From Eubacteriales bacterium (GTDB lineage: Bacteria; Bacillota; Clostridia; Lachnospirales; Lachnospiraceae): DNA of 64,000 bases. The position numbers and the translations under genes were made by a program. The DNA is taken from NCBI GenBank assembly GCA_030533235.1, contig JAUNJN010000002.1, positions 65,462 through 129,461 of the forward strand, given 5' to 3'. This document shows, one piece after another, positions 50,903 to 60,475 of the stretch. The notes beneath the pieces were generated by a model, which made no database searches, had not been told where the DNA came from, and saw only the letters and a program-made list of their open reading frames with translations. Within the stretch, counting starts at the first letter, position 1. Every line of letters begins with the position of its first letter.

Positions 50903-51697
50903 TTATAAATCGCTCCCTTCCGAATCCCCGTTATTGCCATACTGATAATCCTGTCGCTGCATTGCCGCTTCATTTTCGGCACGCAAACGATCAAGCTGTT
51001 CTCTTTCTAACTGCTCTCGTCTTTCGCGCACTGCACGTTGCTGCATTTCCTTTTTTTGTTGCTCCAAAAGACGTTGTCTGTTTTGGTTTGCAATTCTTTC
51101 ATTGCGTTCTTTTACGTTTGCTACAATCTGCTGCTCGCGAAGTCTGTCTGCTTCTGCCTGCTTCTGCATAACCATAGCAACTCTGCTAACCTTTCCCTCT
51201 CTGTCACGCGGTACATACGGACTTTGTTCCAAGCCTTCCTCTGTTTCCGGAACAACTGCAGCCTGATGTTTTGATACCAGCTTACCCTTGACCGGCTTAC
51301 GACGATGGCTCGGTCCTCCCAGCTCTTCAATCAAATCACGAAGATTGGAATTGTATTCGGTAAGTCCCGGTCTTGCAAACTCATACTTCACATAATAAAC
51401 TGCACTCGTAAAAATGAGATATACAACACAAACAAACGCATAAGTTCCAAGCACCTTATACATCAAATCAAAATAATCCACCTCATTGAGTTTAGCCAAA
51501 ATGTCCTCAAATTTGAGGTATATGTAGATACCGACAATCATCCAATATGCAATTGTCGCAGCAACAATACTCTTTAGTACGTTATACCGAACGTAATCCG
51601 TCTTATAAAATCGGCTTACGGAAATATCTTTATGTTTTTGTTTTTTTTCATAGATTGCCAGCTTTGTCATAAGCCTGACTTTTTTTTCTTCTACCAC
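50903..51697 (-). CDS. Membrane protein with long C-terminal coiled coil
   Basis: 264 residues from a GTG at 51697 (GAGGT about 6-9 bp upstream). Two membrane helices lie at about 40-62 and 78-102. The cytosolic C-terminal ~140 residues include a strongly charged helix of ~80 residues rich in Arg, Gln and Glu (EADRLREQQIVANV, QRAVRERREQLEREQLDRL). That suggests an oligomerising rod, such as in divisome or envelope scaffolds, but no family was recognised. Its stop touches the start of the next gene, so the two form a pair. Confidence 0.75.
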   Translation of the reverse strand: MVEEKKVRLMTKLAIYEKKQKHKDISVSRFYKTDYVRYNVLKSIVAATIAYWMIVGIYIYLKFEDILAKLNEVDYFDLMYKVLGTYAFVCVVYLIFTSAVYYVKYEFARPGLTEYNSNLRDLIEELGGPSHRRKPVKGKLVSKHQAAVVPETEEGLEQSPYVPRDREGKVSRVAMVMQKQAEADRLREQQIVANVKERNERIANQNRQRLLEQQKKEMQQRAVRERREQLEREQLDRLRAENEAAMQRQDYQYGNNGDSEGSDL

Positions 51698-51837
51698 TTG
51701 CCTACCTCTTTTCAGGAATGCGGCGCACACCTATTCCATTGTTTCATAATGTTATATTATATCCTAAAACAGGAATGATTGCAAATAAAGAATACTGCCA
51801 GAAAGTGGATTTATCAAAATTCCGACAATCCGTTTTT

Positions 51838-52143
51838 CTACAACATAATCTCAAGCACAAATACAACCATACAGGCCGCGATTGAAACCTGAAACAAACT
51901 CTTTTTCATCCATGCAAGCACTACAGCTACCAAAAAACCGCCCCATGCCGCATACACATTATCCGTCGCCTCCAAAATGGCCGGAAATGTCATAACGGCA
52001 AGCGTAACGTACGGTACATAATACAGAAACGAACGAACTGTTTTATTTTTAATTTCTTTTTGAATAAGCGTAAGCGGCAGCACACGAATCAAATATGTAA
52101 CGACCGCCATCACAGCAATATAAATATAAACGTTATTCTGCAT
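51838..52143 (-). CDS. azlD: AzlD-type branched-chain amino-acid exporter subunit
   Basis: 101 residues from the ATG at 52143 (AAGGAGG 9 bp upstream). Four membrane helices typical of AzlD: VMAVVTYLIRVLPLTL, SFLYYVPYVTLAVMTFPAI and a final VSIAACMVVFVLEIML. AzlC and AzlD form an exporter for branched-chain amino acids (and azaleucine). The start overlaps azlC by 11 bp. Confidence 0.9.
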   Translation of the reverse strand: MQNNVYIYIAVMAVVTYLIRVLPLTLIQKEIKNKTVRSFLYYVPYVTLAVMTFPAILEATDNVYAAWGGFLVAVVLAWMKKSLFQVSIAACMVVFVLEIML

Positions 52144-52855
52144 CTGTATCATCCTCCTTAATCGGAAATAAAACAGCAGCAGCCCCGGCAATTAAAACAG
52201 TCAGGATAATAACCTTTGTTCCCGCCGAAATGTCTTTCAGATACGGAAGCTTTGAAAATGCATAGCTAATTGCCATCGACACCGGTACTAAAATTGTAAG
52301 AATCAAATTGTCACGGGCCGGCGGAATTATAATTGCAAGAAACATTCCATAAAGTGCAATACTGAGCGCACTCACAACATTCGAAGGAAGCACACTTCCC
52401 ATTAACACACCAAACATCGTGCCGAGCGACCAAGCCGGTATTGCAAGACTCATAGCACCATAGGTATAGTACGGATTTAGTTTTCCGTTGACCGATATCG
52501 ATACTCCAAAAATCTCGTCTGTTACACCAAATCCCATCAAAAAACGATGAATGACAGAAAATGAATGGTCAATTTTTTGTGACAACGCACAGGACATCAG
52601 CATGTAACGAAGATTGATGACAAACTGCATCACAGCCATCTCGAGATAAGACGCACCCGCCGCAATCGTCGAAAGAGCCGCAAATTCACCTGCCGAGGTA
52701 CTGTTTGTAAAGCTCATCAGCGTCGCCTGAAATGCAGTCATGCCGACCTTTCTCGCTGCGATCCCTAGCGTAAAGGATACCGCAAAATATCCCATGGCAA
52801 TTGGGACACCACTTTTCAATCCCCCTATGTAATTTATCTTATTTGCCGTCTGCAT
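52133..52855 (-). CDS. azlC: AzlC-type branched-chain amino-acid exporter subunit
   Basis: 240 residues, about eight helices. Family motifs GVPIAMGYFAVSFTLG (about 15-30), MSFTNSTSAGEFAAL and the LMGFGVTDEIFGV segment are present. The Pfam AzlC family pairs with AzlD, which follows at once. Six bp separate it from the EamA gene upstream. Confidence 0.92.
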   Translation of the reverse strand: MQTANKINYIGGLKSGVPIAMGYFAVSFTLGIAARKVGMTAFQATLMSFTNSTSAGEFAALSTIAAGASYLEMAVMQFVINLRYMLMSCALSQKIDHSFSVIHRFLMGFGVTDEIFGVSISVNGKLNPYYTYGAMSLAIPAWSLGTMFGVLMGSVLPSNVVSALSIALYGMFLAIIIPPARDNLILTILVPVSMAISYAFSKLPYLKDISAGTKVIILTVLIAGAAAVLFPIKEDDTDAE

Positions 52856-52861
52856 CGCTTC

Positions 52862-53806
52862 CTACTCCGTTTCATCACTCTTTTTTGTCAAAAATTCCGG
52901 TATCTGCGCCAAAATCACCGCCGCGAATACGAGTATACATCCAATCAGTTCCCGTGTCTGCATACGTTCATGCAAAATCACCCATCCTGCAAGTGCAGCA
53001 AACACCGACTCTAAGCTCATCACAATCGAAGCTACCGCAGGCTCCGCAAATTTCTGACCTACAAGCTGCAGGGTATATGCAACCCCACTGGACATAATAC
53101 CGGCATATAAAATCGGAACTGCCGCATCCAAAAGGGCAGAGACACTTACCGACTCGGTAAAAAGACAAACCGCACCTGATAATATACCACACGTAAGAAA
53201 TTGTAAACAAGACAGCTTGATACTGTCCACCTTACGAAAATGATCCGCAACCAGAATATGTCCCGTAAAGCAAACCGCACATAAAATTTCGAGCAAATCT
53301 CCAAAATACAAATGTGAAAAACCACCGGACATACAAAGTAAATACAGACCAAATATCGTTCCGACAATCGACATCAGAACAAACGGATGCAACTTTTTTC
53401 CTCGTAGCTGAACAAAAATTGCAACCATAACAACATACGTTGCAGTCAAAAATCCGGATCGTCCCGCAATCGCAATCCCCTCCGGATATGCACCGATTCC
53501 TGCCTGCTGGAATCCCATGGCACAAAACAGCATACATCCGCAACAGATACCGCCCATAACCGGCCATGATGTCTTTTCCGATAACTTATCCTGTTTTAAA
53601 TCATTGTCGCCCGTTTTACCTCTTGCCCGTTTTACCATATCGCGAATCGCAATCACGATCAGTAAAAACAACGCACCCACTAGTGACCTGCTCGCATTCA
53701 TTGTAAATGTCTGTACAGAGTTAGCGGCGCTTGTCTGTGCGACAAACGCCGTTCCCCAAATGAGTGCAGCCATGAGCAAAATCAGACTACCCTTCAAATT
53801 TTTCAT
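52862..53806 (-). CDS. EamA/DMT-family permease
   Basis: 314 residues, ten predicted helices in two repeated EamA units (LILLMAALIWGTAFVAQ at the start of the first; GDLLEILCAVCFTGHILVA at the start of the second). A charged loop near residues 58-80 separates helices 2 and 3. Members export metabolites such as amino acids, so a role alongside AzlCD is plausible but the substrate is not evident. Confidence 0.88.
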   Translation of the reverse strand: MKNLKGSLILLMAALIWGTAFVAQTSAANSVQTFTMNASRSLVGALFLLIVIAIRDMVKRARGKTGDNDLKQDKLSEKTSWPVMGGICCGCMLFCAMGFQQAGIGAYPEGIAIAGRSGFLTATYVVMVAIFVQLRGKKLHPFVLMSIVGTIFGLYLLCMSGGFSHLYFGDLLEILCAVCFTGHILVADHFRKVDSIKLSCLQFLTCGILSGAVCLFTESVSVSALLDAAVPILYAGIMSSGVAYTLQLVGQKFAEPAVASIVMSLESVFAALAGWVILHERMQTRELIGCILVFAAVILAQIPEFLTKKSDETE

Positions 53807-53824
53807 ACTGTTTACTCGTTACTC

Positions 53825-55387
53825 CTATTCTACCGTATTCTCTCCACCGGCATCCTTACCGACCTTCTTAATCAATGTAAACATACCGATTGTTAGAACG
53901 ATTCCAAGGAACAATGGCACATACCAGTTTTTTGCAAACCCGGCAATTACGTAAGTAATACCGGAAATAATCGCAACACTGATTGCATACGGAAGCTGTG
54001 TGGAAACATGATTGATATGATTACTCTGCGCACCCGCAGATGCCATAATCGTCGTATCCGAAATCGGTGAGCAGTGATCTCCGCAGACAGCGCCTGCCAT
54101 ACAAGCAGAGATCGAAATTATCATCAGCGTCGGATCATTTGTAAATGCGTCAACGACAATCGGAATCAGGATACCGAATGTACCCCATGATGTACCTGTC
54201 GCAAATGCAAGCAAGCATGCAATAATAAATATAATTGCAGGTAAAAATCCCATAAGACCTGACGACGAACCGCGAACGATTTCCGCAACAAACTCCTTTG
54301 CACCAAGACTGACTGTCATAGCCTTTAACGTCCATGCAAATGTCAAAATCAAAATTGCCGGCACCATTGCCTTAAAGCCTTCCGGAATACAATCGAAGGT
54401 TTCTCTGAACTTCAATACTCTGCGACACAGGTAGAATACGATCGTAATAAGCAAAGCAAAGAAGCTGCCAAGCATAAGTCCCTGAGATGCATCGCAATCC
54501 GAGAAGGAAGAAATAAAGCTATTTCCCTCAAAGAAGCCACCTGTATAAATCATACCGATAACGCAGCTTACAATCAAAACGACAATCGGGAATACAAGAT
54601 CAATAACCTTGCCCCTTGGGGAAGGTACTTCTGCATCAGCATTCGTATACGGACGATCCGGTGTTGTAAACAAATCACCCTTCATCGCATTTAACTCGTG
54701 ACGACGCATCGGCCCGAAATCAACCTTCATAACTACTATACAAACCATCGCAACGACCGTAAGAATCGCGTAATAGTTGTACGGAATAGCTCTCATAAAT
54801 ACAGAAAATCCGTCTTCTCCGTCAACAAATCCGGTTACGGCTGCAGCCCAGGAGGAAATCGGTGCAATGATACAAATCGGTGCTGCCGTTGCATCAATCA
54901 GGTACGCAAGCTTCGCACGTGACACCTTGTGACTGTCCGTCACCGGACGCATAACGCTACCGACTGTCAGACAGTTAAAATAATCATCGATAAAAATGAG
55001 TGCACCGAGTGCGATGGTCGCAAGCTGTGCGCCGACTCTTGTCTTAATGTGTGTGCTTGCCCAACGACCAAATGCAGCGGATCCACCCGCTTTGTTCATC
55101 ATGCATACCATGATACCCAAAATCACAAGGAATACCAAGATACCTACGTTGTACGAATCAGATAACACACTTACGATACCATCATTAAAAATATGGTTCA
55201 CCGACCGCTCAAAGCTGAAGTCAGACGTAAAAATACCACCATAGAATAATCCGCCCAATACAATACCTACAAACAAAGAACTGTATACCTCTTTTGTAAT
55301 AAGCGCAAGTAAAATCGCTACAATCGGCGGAATCAATGCCCAAAAGCTGTCATACATTTGGGGAATATACTCAATAACCTCTTCCAT
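53825..55387 (-). CDS. NhaC-family antiporter (second copy)
   Basis: 520 residues, about 12 helices. Family motifs: FATGTSWGTFGILIPIVVDAF and GDHCSPISDTTIMASAGAQ. The first half also shows IALGALIFIDDYFNCLTVGSV, a paired NhaC element. Cation specificity and coupling are not readable from sequence. It stands 18 bp upstream of the EamA gene on the same strand. Confidence 0.9.
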   Translation of the reverse strand: MEEVIEYIPQMYDSFWALIPPIVAILLALITKEVYSSLFVGIVLGGLFYGGIFTSDFSFERSVNHIFNDGIVSVLSDSYNVGILVFLVILGIMVCMMNKAGGSAAFGRWASTHIKTRVGAQLATIALGALIFIDDYFNCLTVGSVMRPVTDSHKVSRAKLAYLIDATAAPICIIAPISSWAAAVTGFVDGEDGFSVFMRAIPYNYYAILTVVAMVCIVVMKVDFGPMRRHELNAMKGDLFTTPDRPYTNADAEVPSPRGKVIDLVFPIVVLIVSCVIGMIYTGGFFEGNSFISSFSDCDASQGLMLGSFFALLITIVFYLCRRVLKFRETFDCIPEGFKAMVPAILILTFAWTLKAMTVSLGAKEFVAEIVRGSSSGLMGFLPAIIFIIACLLAFATGTSWGTFGILIPIVVDAFTNDPTLMIISISACMAGAVCGDHCSPISDTTIMASAGAQSNHINHVSTQLPYAISVAIISGITYVIAGFAKNWYVPLFLGIVLTIGMFTLIKKVGKDAGGENTVE

Positions 55388-55429
55388 AAAATCCTCCCTC
55401 TTTCTTCCGTATGAAACGGTTTTCTTTCG

Positions 55430-55675
55430 TTATAAAAACTTCTTTCCCAAAAAAATCAACAGGCATGCACCGAATACAGATACTACAATTCCACCGATAA
55501 TTCCGCTACCGGAAATACCAATCAATCCGAGTACAAAGCTGCCGACTACACCTCCTATAATACCAAGCACGATATTGCGAACCATACCACCCTCAGAATC
55601 CATAATTTTGCCTGCAATCATGCCGGATATACCTCCGATGACAATACATAGAATAAAACTGACAATCTTTCCCAT
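55430..55675 (-). CDS. GlsB/YeaQ/YmgE family small membrane protein
   Basis: 81 residues from the ATG at 55675 (AAGGAGG 9 bp upstream). Three glycine-rich helices (IVSFILCIVIGGISGMIAG, IVLGIIGGVVGSFVLGL, GIIGGIVVSVFGACLLI) match this family, previously called transglycosylase-associated. Members are linked to general stress. It is monocistronic with its own promoter. Confidence 0.88.
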   Translation of the reverse strand: MGKIVSFILCIVIGGISGMIAGKIMDSEGGMVRNIVLGIIGGVVGSFVLGLIGISGSGIIGGIVVSVFGACLLIFLGKKFL

Positions 55676-55724
55676 ATACGTTTCCTCCTTACATATCGTT
55701 TTAACACGAAACACTATGTGAATT

Positions 55725-55753
55725 ATTATAGCAAACCACCATGATAAAGTCTA
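55725..55753 (-). promoter_or_regulatory. Predicted promoter of the GlsB-family gene
   Basis: Minus strand: TAGACT (55753-55748), 17-bp spacer, TATAAT (55730-55725). Confidence 0.55.
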
Positions 55754-55777
55754 CGACAAAACAATATTTTTCCGCAC

Positions 55778-55806
55778 TTGAAACCATTTTTCGACCGTGA
55801 TAAAAT
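55778..55806 (+). promoter_or_regulatory. Predicted promoter of the SLC13-like gene
   Basis: TTGAAA (55778-55783), 17-bp spacer, TAAAAT (55801-55806). It is divergent from the GlsB-family promoter, with -35 elements 24 bp apart. Confidence 0.6.
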
Positions 55807-55861
55807 ATCTTGCGCACGAAGTGTAACCACCAGATAAAATTGCGATATTATGAGGATTGTT

Positions 55862-56974
55862 ATGAAAGAGAAAATAATCGGATTTGTAAAAAAAGAAACT
55901 ATATTGGTCGTAAGTCTTGCACTGGCACTTATTTCCGCCTGCTTTGTGCATCCGGACAGACAATATTTCGATTATATCGACAGCCACACGCTGATGCTTT
56001 TATTTTGCCTGATGGCCGTCATGGCGGGCTACAAGCAGCTTGGACTGTTTCAGCTTGTTGCCTCCGGCACACTATCCCGTACAAAAAACACAAGGCAGCT
56101 TGCATGCATATTGGTATTTCTCCCGTTTTTCTTTAGTATGCTCATCACAAATGATGTGGCACTTATCACGTTTGTTCCGTTTGCTGTCATCGTACTTCGC
56201 ATTGCAAACCGTGAAACGCTGCTCGTTCCAATTGTGATATTGCAAACAATCGCAGCAAATCTTGGCAGCATGTTAACCCCTATGGGGAATCCACAAAATC
56301 TTTATTTATTTACACAATCCAAAATGTCACTTGCTGATTTTCTCCTGCTAATGTTGCCCTATACAATTGCAGCCGGCATTTGCTTATTATTCGCCTGCAT
56401 GTTAATGAAAAAAGACACTCTCACAGATTTAACACTTGATACATCAAGCAAGCCTGCACTTTTACCTTCATTGCTTTATGGAATATTGTTTTTCCTTTGC
56501 TTACTTTGTGTGGCCGATGTCATTCCGGCATGGAGTGTATTTACGATTGTACTAATTTATTTGATAATCCTTGACCGAAAAATCCTACTCCAAATCGATT
56601 ACTCTCTGCTTGGAACCTTTATCGGATTTTTCGTATTTATCGGCAACATGGAACGCATCGCAGCATTTCGTTCCTTTATTGAATCCATCTTAGCCGGACA
56701 TGAAGTAATCGTTGCCGTTTTATCAAGCCAGCTAATCAGCAACGTTCCTGCCGCCCTTTTACTTTCCGGATTTACAACCAAAATAAATGCTCTAATTATC
56801 GGAACCAACCTTGGCGGACTCGGAACCTTAATCGCATCCATGGCCAGTTTGATTTCATATAAACAAATCGCCCGGGAATACCCGGACGATCGTGGTCGCT
56901 ATATTAAATGGTTTTCACTAGCAAATATATGTATGCTTGTAATTTTACTCGGGCTTATGCTGCTTCTTTCTTAG
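55862..56974 (+). CDS. SLC13/ArsB-like ion transporter
   Basis: 370 residues from the ATG at 55862 (GAGGA 6 bp upstream). About ten helices. The segment MLITNDVALITFVPFAVIV and the paired NLGSMLTPMGNPQNLYLF, with a second ISNVPAALLLSGF and NLGGLGTLIASMAS, mark the IT superfamily (SLC13, ArsB, NhaD). It may carry dicarboxylates or Na+/H+; which is not readable. It ends 20 bp inside the convergent NhaC gene. Confidence 0.85.
   Translation: MKEKIIGFVKKETILVVSLALALISACFVHPDRQYFDYIDSHTLMLLFCLMAVMAGYKQLGLFQLVASGTLSRTKNTRQLACILVFLPFFFSMLITNDVALITFVPFAVIVLRIANRETLLVPIVILQTIAANLGSMLTPMGNPQNLYLFTQSKMSLADFLLLMLPYTIAAGICLLFACMLMKKDTLTDLTLDTSSKPALLPSLLYGILFFLCLLCVADVIPAWSVFTIVLIYLIILDRKILLQIDYSLLGTFIGFFVFIGNMERIAAFRSFIESILAGHEVIVAVLSSQLISNVPAALLLSGFTTKINALIIGTNLGGLGTLIASMASLISYKQIAREYPDDRGRYIKWFSLANICMLVILLGLMLLLS
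56869..56888 (-). terminator. Terminator-like hairpin of the third NhaC gene inside the SLC13-like gene
   Basis: Minus strand: CGTCCGGG-TATT-CCCGGGCG, 8 bp with one G-U pair, then ATTTGTTT. It lies 67 bp past the NhaC stop and inside the opposite coding region. The T-run is weak. Confidence 0.4.
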
Positions 56975-58271
56975 ACGGAATCACAAAGATAAACAACAAA
57001 GAGCTTACAAGCAGCAATGCCGGATAAAACAAATTCGGAATAATCTCAAACGCCGAAATCGAACCTCCCATTTCCGTAACTGCGGAAATTGCTACAAGCA
57101 TCTGTGCACCATATGGAATTACGCCCTGAAAAATACATGAAAATGTATCAAGCAGAGATGCTGCTTTTCTTGGACTAATATCATATTCCTCTGACATTTC
57201 TTTTGCGATTGGGTTTGCCATAACGATTGCAACTGTATTGTTTGCCGTTGCGATATCCATCGCACCTACCAAAAGTCCCATACCGAGCTGTCCGCTCCTT
57301 TTACCCTTGAACACCTTGCGAATGCCTTTTAACAAGGCTTCAAATCCACCATACTCGCGAATCAGCGCACACATCGCAGAAACAAGGATGGCTACCATAC
57401 TTGTCTCGAACATACCGGATGCTCCGGAACCCATGCCGGATAGCAACTCTGTCGGTGCGATCTGACCGGTCGAAAGCATGATGATTGCCCCCGATACAAT
57501 ACCTACCAAAAGAACAAGGAATACGTTGATTCCACAAATACCGCCAATCAATACAAGCACATATGGAAGTACCTGTAACAAATCGTAATCACCGGTTACT
57601 GTACCTCCAAGATCCGCATTCACAGACAACACCAAGATGATAATCAATGTTACAAAAGCTGCCGGAAATGCAATCTTAAAGTTCTCACGAAACTTATCCT
57701 TCATCGCACAGCCCTGACCGTTACATGCAGCAATCGTTGTGTCAGAAATAAACGACAAATTGTCTCCAAACATCGCACCACCCATAACGGATCCTACACA
57801 AAGCGCAAGGGAAAATCCCGATGCATTTGAAACTGCAACCGCAATCGGTGTGATAAGCGTGATAGTTCCGACAGATGTTCCCATTGCTGTTGAAACAAAA
57901 CACGCAACAACAAACAAAACGACAACCGCGAACCGTGCCGGCACCAAAGACAACATAAAATACGCAACACTCTCTGCACTGCTTCTGCCTACAACACCGA
58001 CAAAAATACCGGCTGTGAGAAAAATCAAAAGCATCGTGATAATATTTTTATCTGCCAGTCCCTGTGCCATAATCGTAAGCTTATCATCAAAGGACACCTT
58101 ACGGTTTTGCAAACAGGCAACTAAGATAGCCACCATAAAAGCAACAATAATCGGGATGTTGTAAAATCCCATTTCAATGTTCATACCATACTCGAATAAG
58201 ATACCAAGGCCTAAATAAATCACCAGAAATACGCCAATTGGTAATAAAGCAATTGCTCTACTTTTTTTCAC
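56955..58271 (-). CDS. NhaC-family antiporter (third copy)
   Basis: 438 residues, about 11-12 helices. MGTSVGTITLITPIAVAVSNAS and GGAMFGDNLSFISDTTIAACNGQ are the diagnostic pair. The gene begins 14 bp inside the aldo/keto reductase gene, so both are probably one transcript. Its sequence is rather distant from the other two copies, which suggests different substrates. Confidence 0.88.
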   Translation of the reverse strand: MKKSRAIALLPIGVFLVIYLGLGILFEYGMNIEMGFYNIPIIVAFMVAILVACLQNRKVSFDDKLTIMAQGLADKNIITMLLIFLTAGIFVGVVGRSSAESVAYFMLSLVPARFAVVVLFVVACFVSTAMGTSVGTITLITPIAVAVSNASGFSLALCVGSVMGGAMFGDNLSFISDTTIAACNGQGCAMKDKFRENFKIAFPAAFVTLIIILVLSVNADLGGTVTGDYDLLQVLPYVLVLIGGICGINVFLVLLVGIVSGAIIMLSTGQIAPTELLSGMGSGASGMFETSMVAILVSAMCALIREYGGFEALLKGIRKVFKGKRSGQLGMGLLVGAMDIATANNTVAIVMANPIAKEMSEEYDISPRKAASLLDTFSCIFQGVIPYGAQMLVAISAVTEMGGSISAFEIIPNLFYPALLLVSSLLFIFVIPSKKEAA

Positions 58272-59460
58272 GTTTTTTCTTCCCCCACATCATGTATTTT
58301 TTTGCAACGGAAACACCGATCTTATACGGCAAAGGTCTTAGTTTTTTATCTGCTTCCTTTAACATCTTGCGAATCTCAATGCCCTGCGGACAATGCTTCT
58401 CACATTTTCCGCATCCGATACACTGACTTGCAAATGCAGAATCCTTTCGAATACCGACCATGCGGGCATATTCAAACCTTGTCCCCGCCTTGCCCTCGGT
58501 ATACATTGTATTGTATGAGCAAAATGTCCCCGGTATATCTACATTTTGCGGGCATGGCATACAATATCCGCATGCCGTACAAGGTACCTTTGTCTTTTCA
58601 TTGATGATTGCTTTTATCTGCTCAATCATCGCACGATCTCCATCCTCGAACTCATGGACTTGCACCTCGGATGCGATCCTGGCATTTTCGTCCAGCATCT
58701 CTATGGAATTCATCCCGGATAGTACACACGTTACCTCCGGCTGTTCCCACAGCCAACGAAGTCCCCACTCTGCAGGAGAGCGTTTCTTGTCATGGCTTGC
58801 AATCAGTTTTTTTGCACGCTCCGGCAGCATATTTACCAATTTTCCACCGCGAAGAGGCTCCATAATGATAACCGGAATTCTTTTCTTTGCCGCAGCATCA
58901 AGTCCTTTTCGTCCGGCCTGTGTGTGCTCATCAATATAATTGTATTGAATCTGGCAGAAATCCCAATCGTAGGCATCTAATACCTTAAGAAACATATCCG
59001 TATTACCATGGTAGGAAAAACCAACCTGACGTATACTTCCGTCTGCCTTATGTTTCTCAATCCAAGACAAGATTCCGTTTTTCTTGAGATTTTCCCATGA
59101 CTCAATATCCGTTATCATATGCATCAGATAATAGTCAATATAATCCGTCTGAAGACGTTTTAATTCTTCATTAAAATACCGGTCAATCGCCGCCGGTGAT
59201 TTGACAAGATACTGCGGAAGCTTTGTTGCAATCTTTACCTTATCCCTCACGCCGTTTTTGGCAAGTATCCGTCCCAAGCATTCTTCATTTCCCGGATAAA
59301 CATATGCGGTGTCATAATAATTGATTCCAAGCTCAATCCCATGCAATATCTCACGTTCCGCTTTCTCAAAATCAATCGTTTTTCCTTTTTTTGTAAAACG
59401 CATACATCCATACCCGAGAATCGATATGTCATTTCCGTATTTGTCCTTGCGATACTGCAT
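58258..59460 (-). CDS. Aldo/keto reductase with C-terminal 4Fe-4S domain
   Basis: 400 residues. The AKR barrel keeps its tetrad: D and Y in INYYDTAYVYPG (about 48-59), K in IATKLP, and H in YLMHMI. The last ~110 residues carry an Fe-S domain with ACGYCMPCPQNVDIPG and CIGCGKCEKHCPQGIEIRKML, eight cysteines for two clusters. Such fused AKRs probably take electrons from ferredoxin instead of NADPH, or regulate with it. Substrate is unknown. It overlaps the third NhaC gene by 14 bp. Confidence 0.9.
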   Translation of the reverse strand: MQYRKDKYGNDISILGYGCMRFTKKGKTIDFEKAEREILHGIELGINYYDTAYVYPGNEECLGRILAKNGVRDKVKIATKLPQYLVKSPAAIDRYFNEELKRLQTDYIDYYLMHMITDIESWENLKKNGILSWIEKHKADGSIRQVGFSYHGNTDMFLKVLDAYDWDFCQIQYNYIDEHTQAGRKGLDAAAKKRIPVIIMEPLRGGKLVNMLPERAKKLIASHDKKRSPAEWGLRWLWEQPEVTCVLSGMNSIEMLDENARIASEVQVHEFEDGDRAMIEQIKAIINEKTKVPCTACGYCMPCPQNVDIPGTFCSYNTMYTEGKAGTRFEYARMVGIRKDSAFASQCIGCGKCEKHCPQGIEIRKMLKEADKKLRPLPYKIGVSVAKKYMMWGKKKREKK

Positions 59461-59554
59461 TTGAAATCTCCCTTAAGACTTTACTAATATTATTTTTCAT
59501 TATAACTTTGATATAGCCATTATGCAACCTCTTGTCATACTCAAAATCAATACA

Positions 59555-59601
59555 ACAAAAGCCCGCACGGATAAAGTCGTATTTGTTTATCCACACGGGT
59601 T
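59555..59601 (-). terminator. Terminator of the HAD phosphatase gene
   Basis: Minus strand: CCCGTGTGGATAAA pairs with TTTATCCGTGCGGG (14 pairs including three G-U) over a ~10-nt loop, followed by CTTTTG. It begins 19 bp after the HAD stop. Between 59461 and 59555 nothing else of note was seen. Confidence 0.7.
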
Positions 59602-59619
59602 AATTTGTTGAAAAATCTT

Positions 59620-60267
59620 CTATTGAAGCATCTCATAAAGCTGCATTACATTCTCAGTAATATAACAATGCTTGTATTGTTCAAATTCCGCACACACACT
59701 TGTGCCGGTCAACACTGCCGCAAAATCGACACCTGCACTGCTCGCTGCCTGTGCATCAATCACATGATCTCCTATGTATAGCACTTCGCTTTTTTGTAAG
59801 CCAAGTGTGTTGATTGCAAGCAGCAATCCTTCCGGCGATGGTTTTTTCTCTTTGACGTCGTCTCCGCCGACAATCACGGAAGGCAGACTGCCCAAGTCAT
59901 ACTTATCGAAAATTTGCTGAATCCTTATATGACGCTTTGTGGATACAATTCCGAACTTTACATTCTGCTCATTGAGCGACCGTAGCATTTCCAGTGCAAA
60001 CGGATATATGATTGTGCCTGCGACCAATACTTCATCGGCCTTTTCCTTGTATAGCCGCTCAAACTCAAGGATTGTATCCGCATCCGAATTACCGGTTAAC
60101 TCTTTGAACGCATTGGCAAGTGTCATACCAATCGTAAAACGTATCCGTTCGCGACTCTCCGCCTTGTAACCAAGCCCGGTAAGTCCATATGCAAAGCACT
60201 CAGTAATCACATCGGTTCCGTCACCGAGTGTATAATCAAAATCAAAAATTAAGCCTTTATATTTCAC
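59620..60267 (-). CDS. HAD hydrolase, phosphoglycolate-phosphatase-like
   Basis: 215 residues from a GTG start at 60267. Nucleophile motif DFDYTLGDG (about 9-17), cap domain residues 15-85, GIVSTKR (motif II), EKKPSPEG (motif III lysine) and YIGDHVIDAQAASSAG (motif IV). It resembles Gph/YjjG-like phosphatases; the substrate cannot be told. It lies 10 bp below the ribbon-helix-helix gene, probably in the same operon. Confidence 0.85.
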   Translation of the reverse strand: MKYKGLIFDFDYTLGDGTDVITECFAYGLTGLGYKAESRERIRFTIGMTLANAFKELTGNSDADTILEFERLYKEKADEVLVAGTIIYPFALEMLRSLNEQNVKFGIVSTKRHIRIQQIFDKYDLGSLPSVIVGGDDVKEKKPSPEGLLLAINTLGLQKSEVLYIGDHVIDAQAASSAGVDFAAVLTGTSVCAEFEQYKHCYITENVMQLYEMLQ

Positions 60268-60277
60268 AATACCCTCA

Positions 60278-60475
60278 CTATTTTATATCAAATTCCGGCG
60301 GTACGTCGATTTCCTGCCCGACGTATTTCCCATCCTTTTTTCGCTGTTTCACGCACTCTGTCAGCAGATATTCTATTTGTCCGTTGACGGATCTGAAATC
60401 ATCCTCTGCCCACGCGGCAATTGCAGAATAGAGCTTTTCAGACAGTCGAAGCGGAACCTGTTTTTTTTCTGCCAT
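60278..60475 (-). CDS. Arc-type ribbon-helix-helix DNA-binding protein
   Basis: 65 residues. The N-terminal ~45 residues form a ribbon-helix-helix fold: KQVPLRLSEKLYSAIAAWAE is the strand and first helix, RSVNGQIEYLLTECV the second. These proteins bind DNA as dimers. It overlaps the SPFH gene stop by one base. In Clostridia an SPFH-plus-Arc pair recurs and probably uses this protein to regulate its own promoter (see 61569-61604). Confidence 0.82.
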   Translation of the reverse strand: MAEKKQVPLRLSEKLYSAIAAWAEDDFRSVNGQIEYLLTECVKQRKKDGKYVGQEIDVPPEFDIK

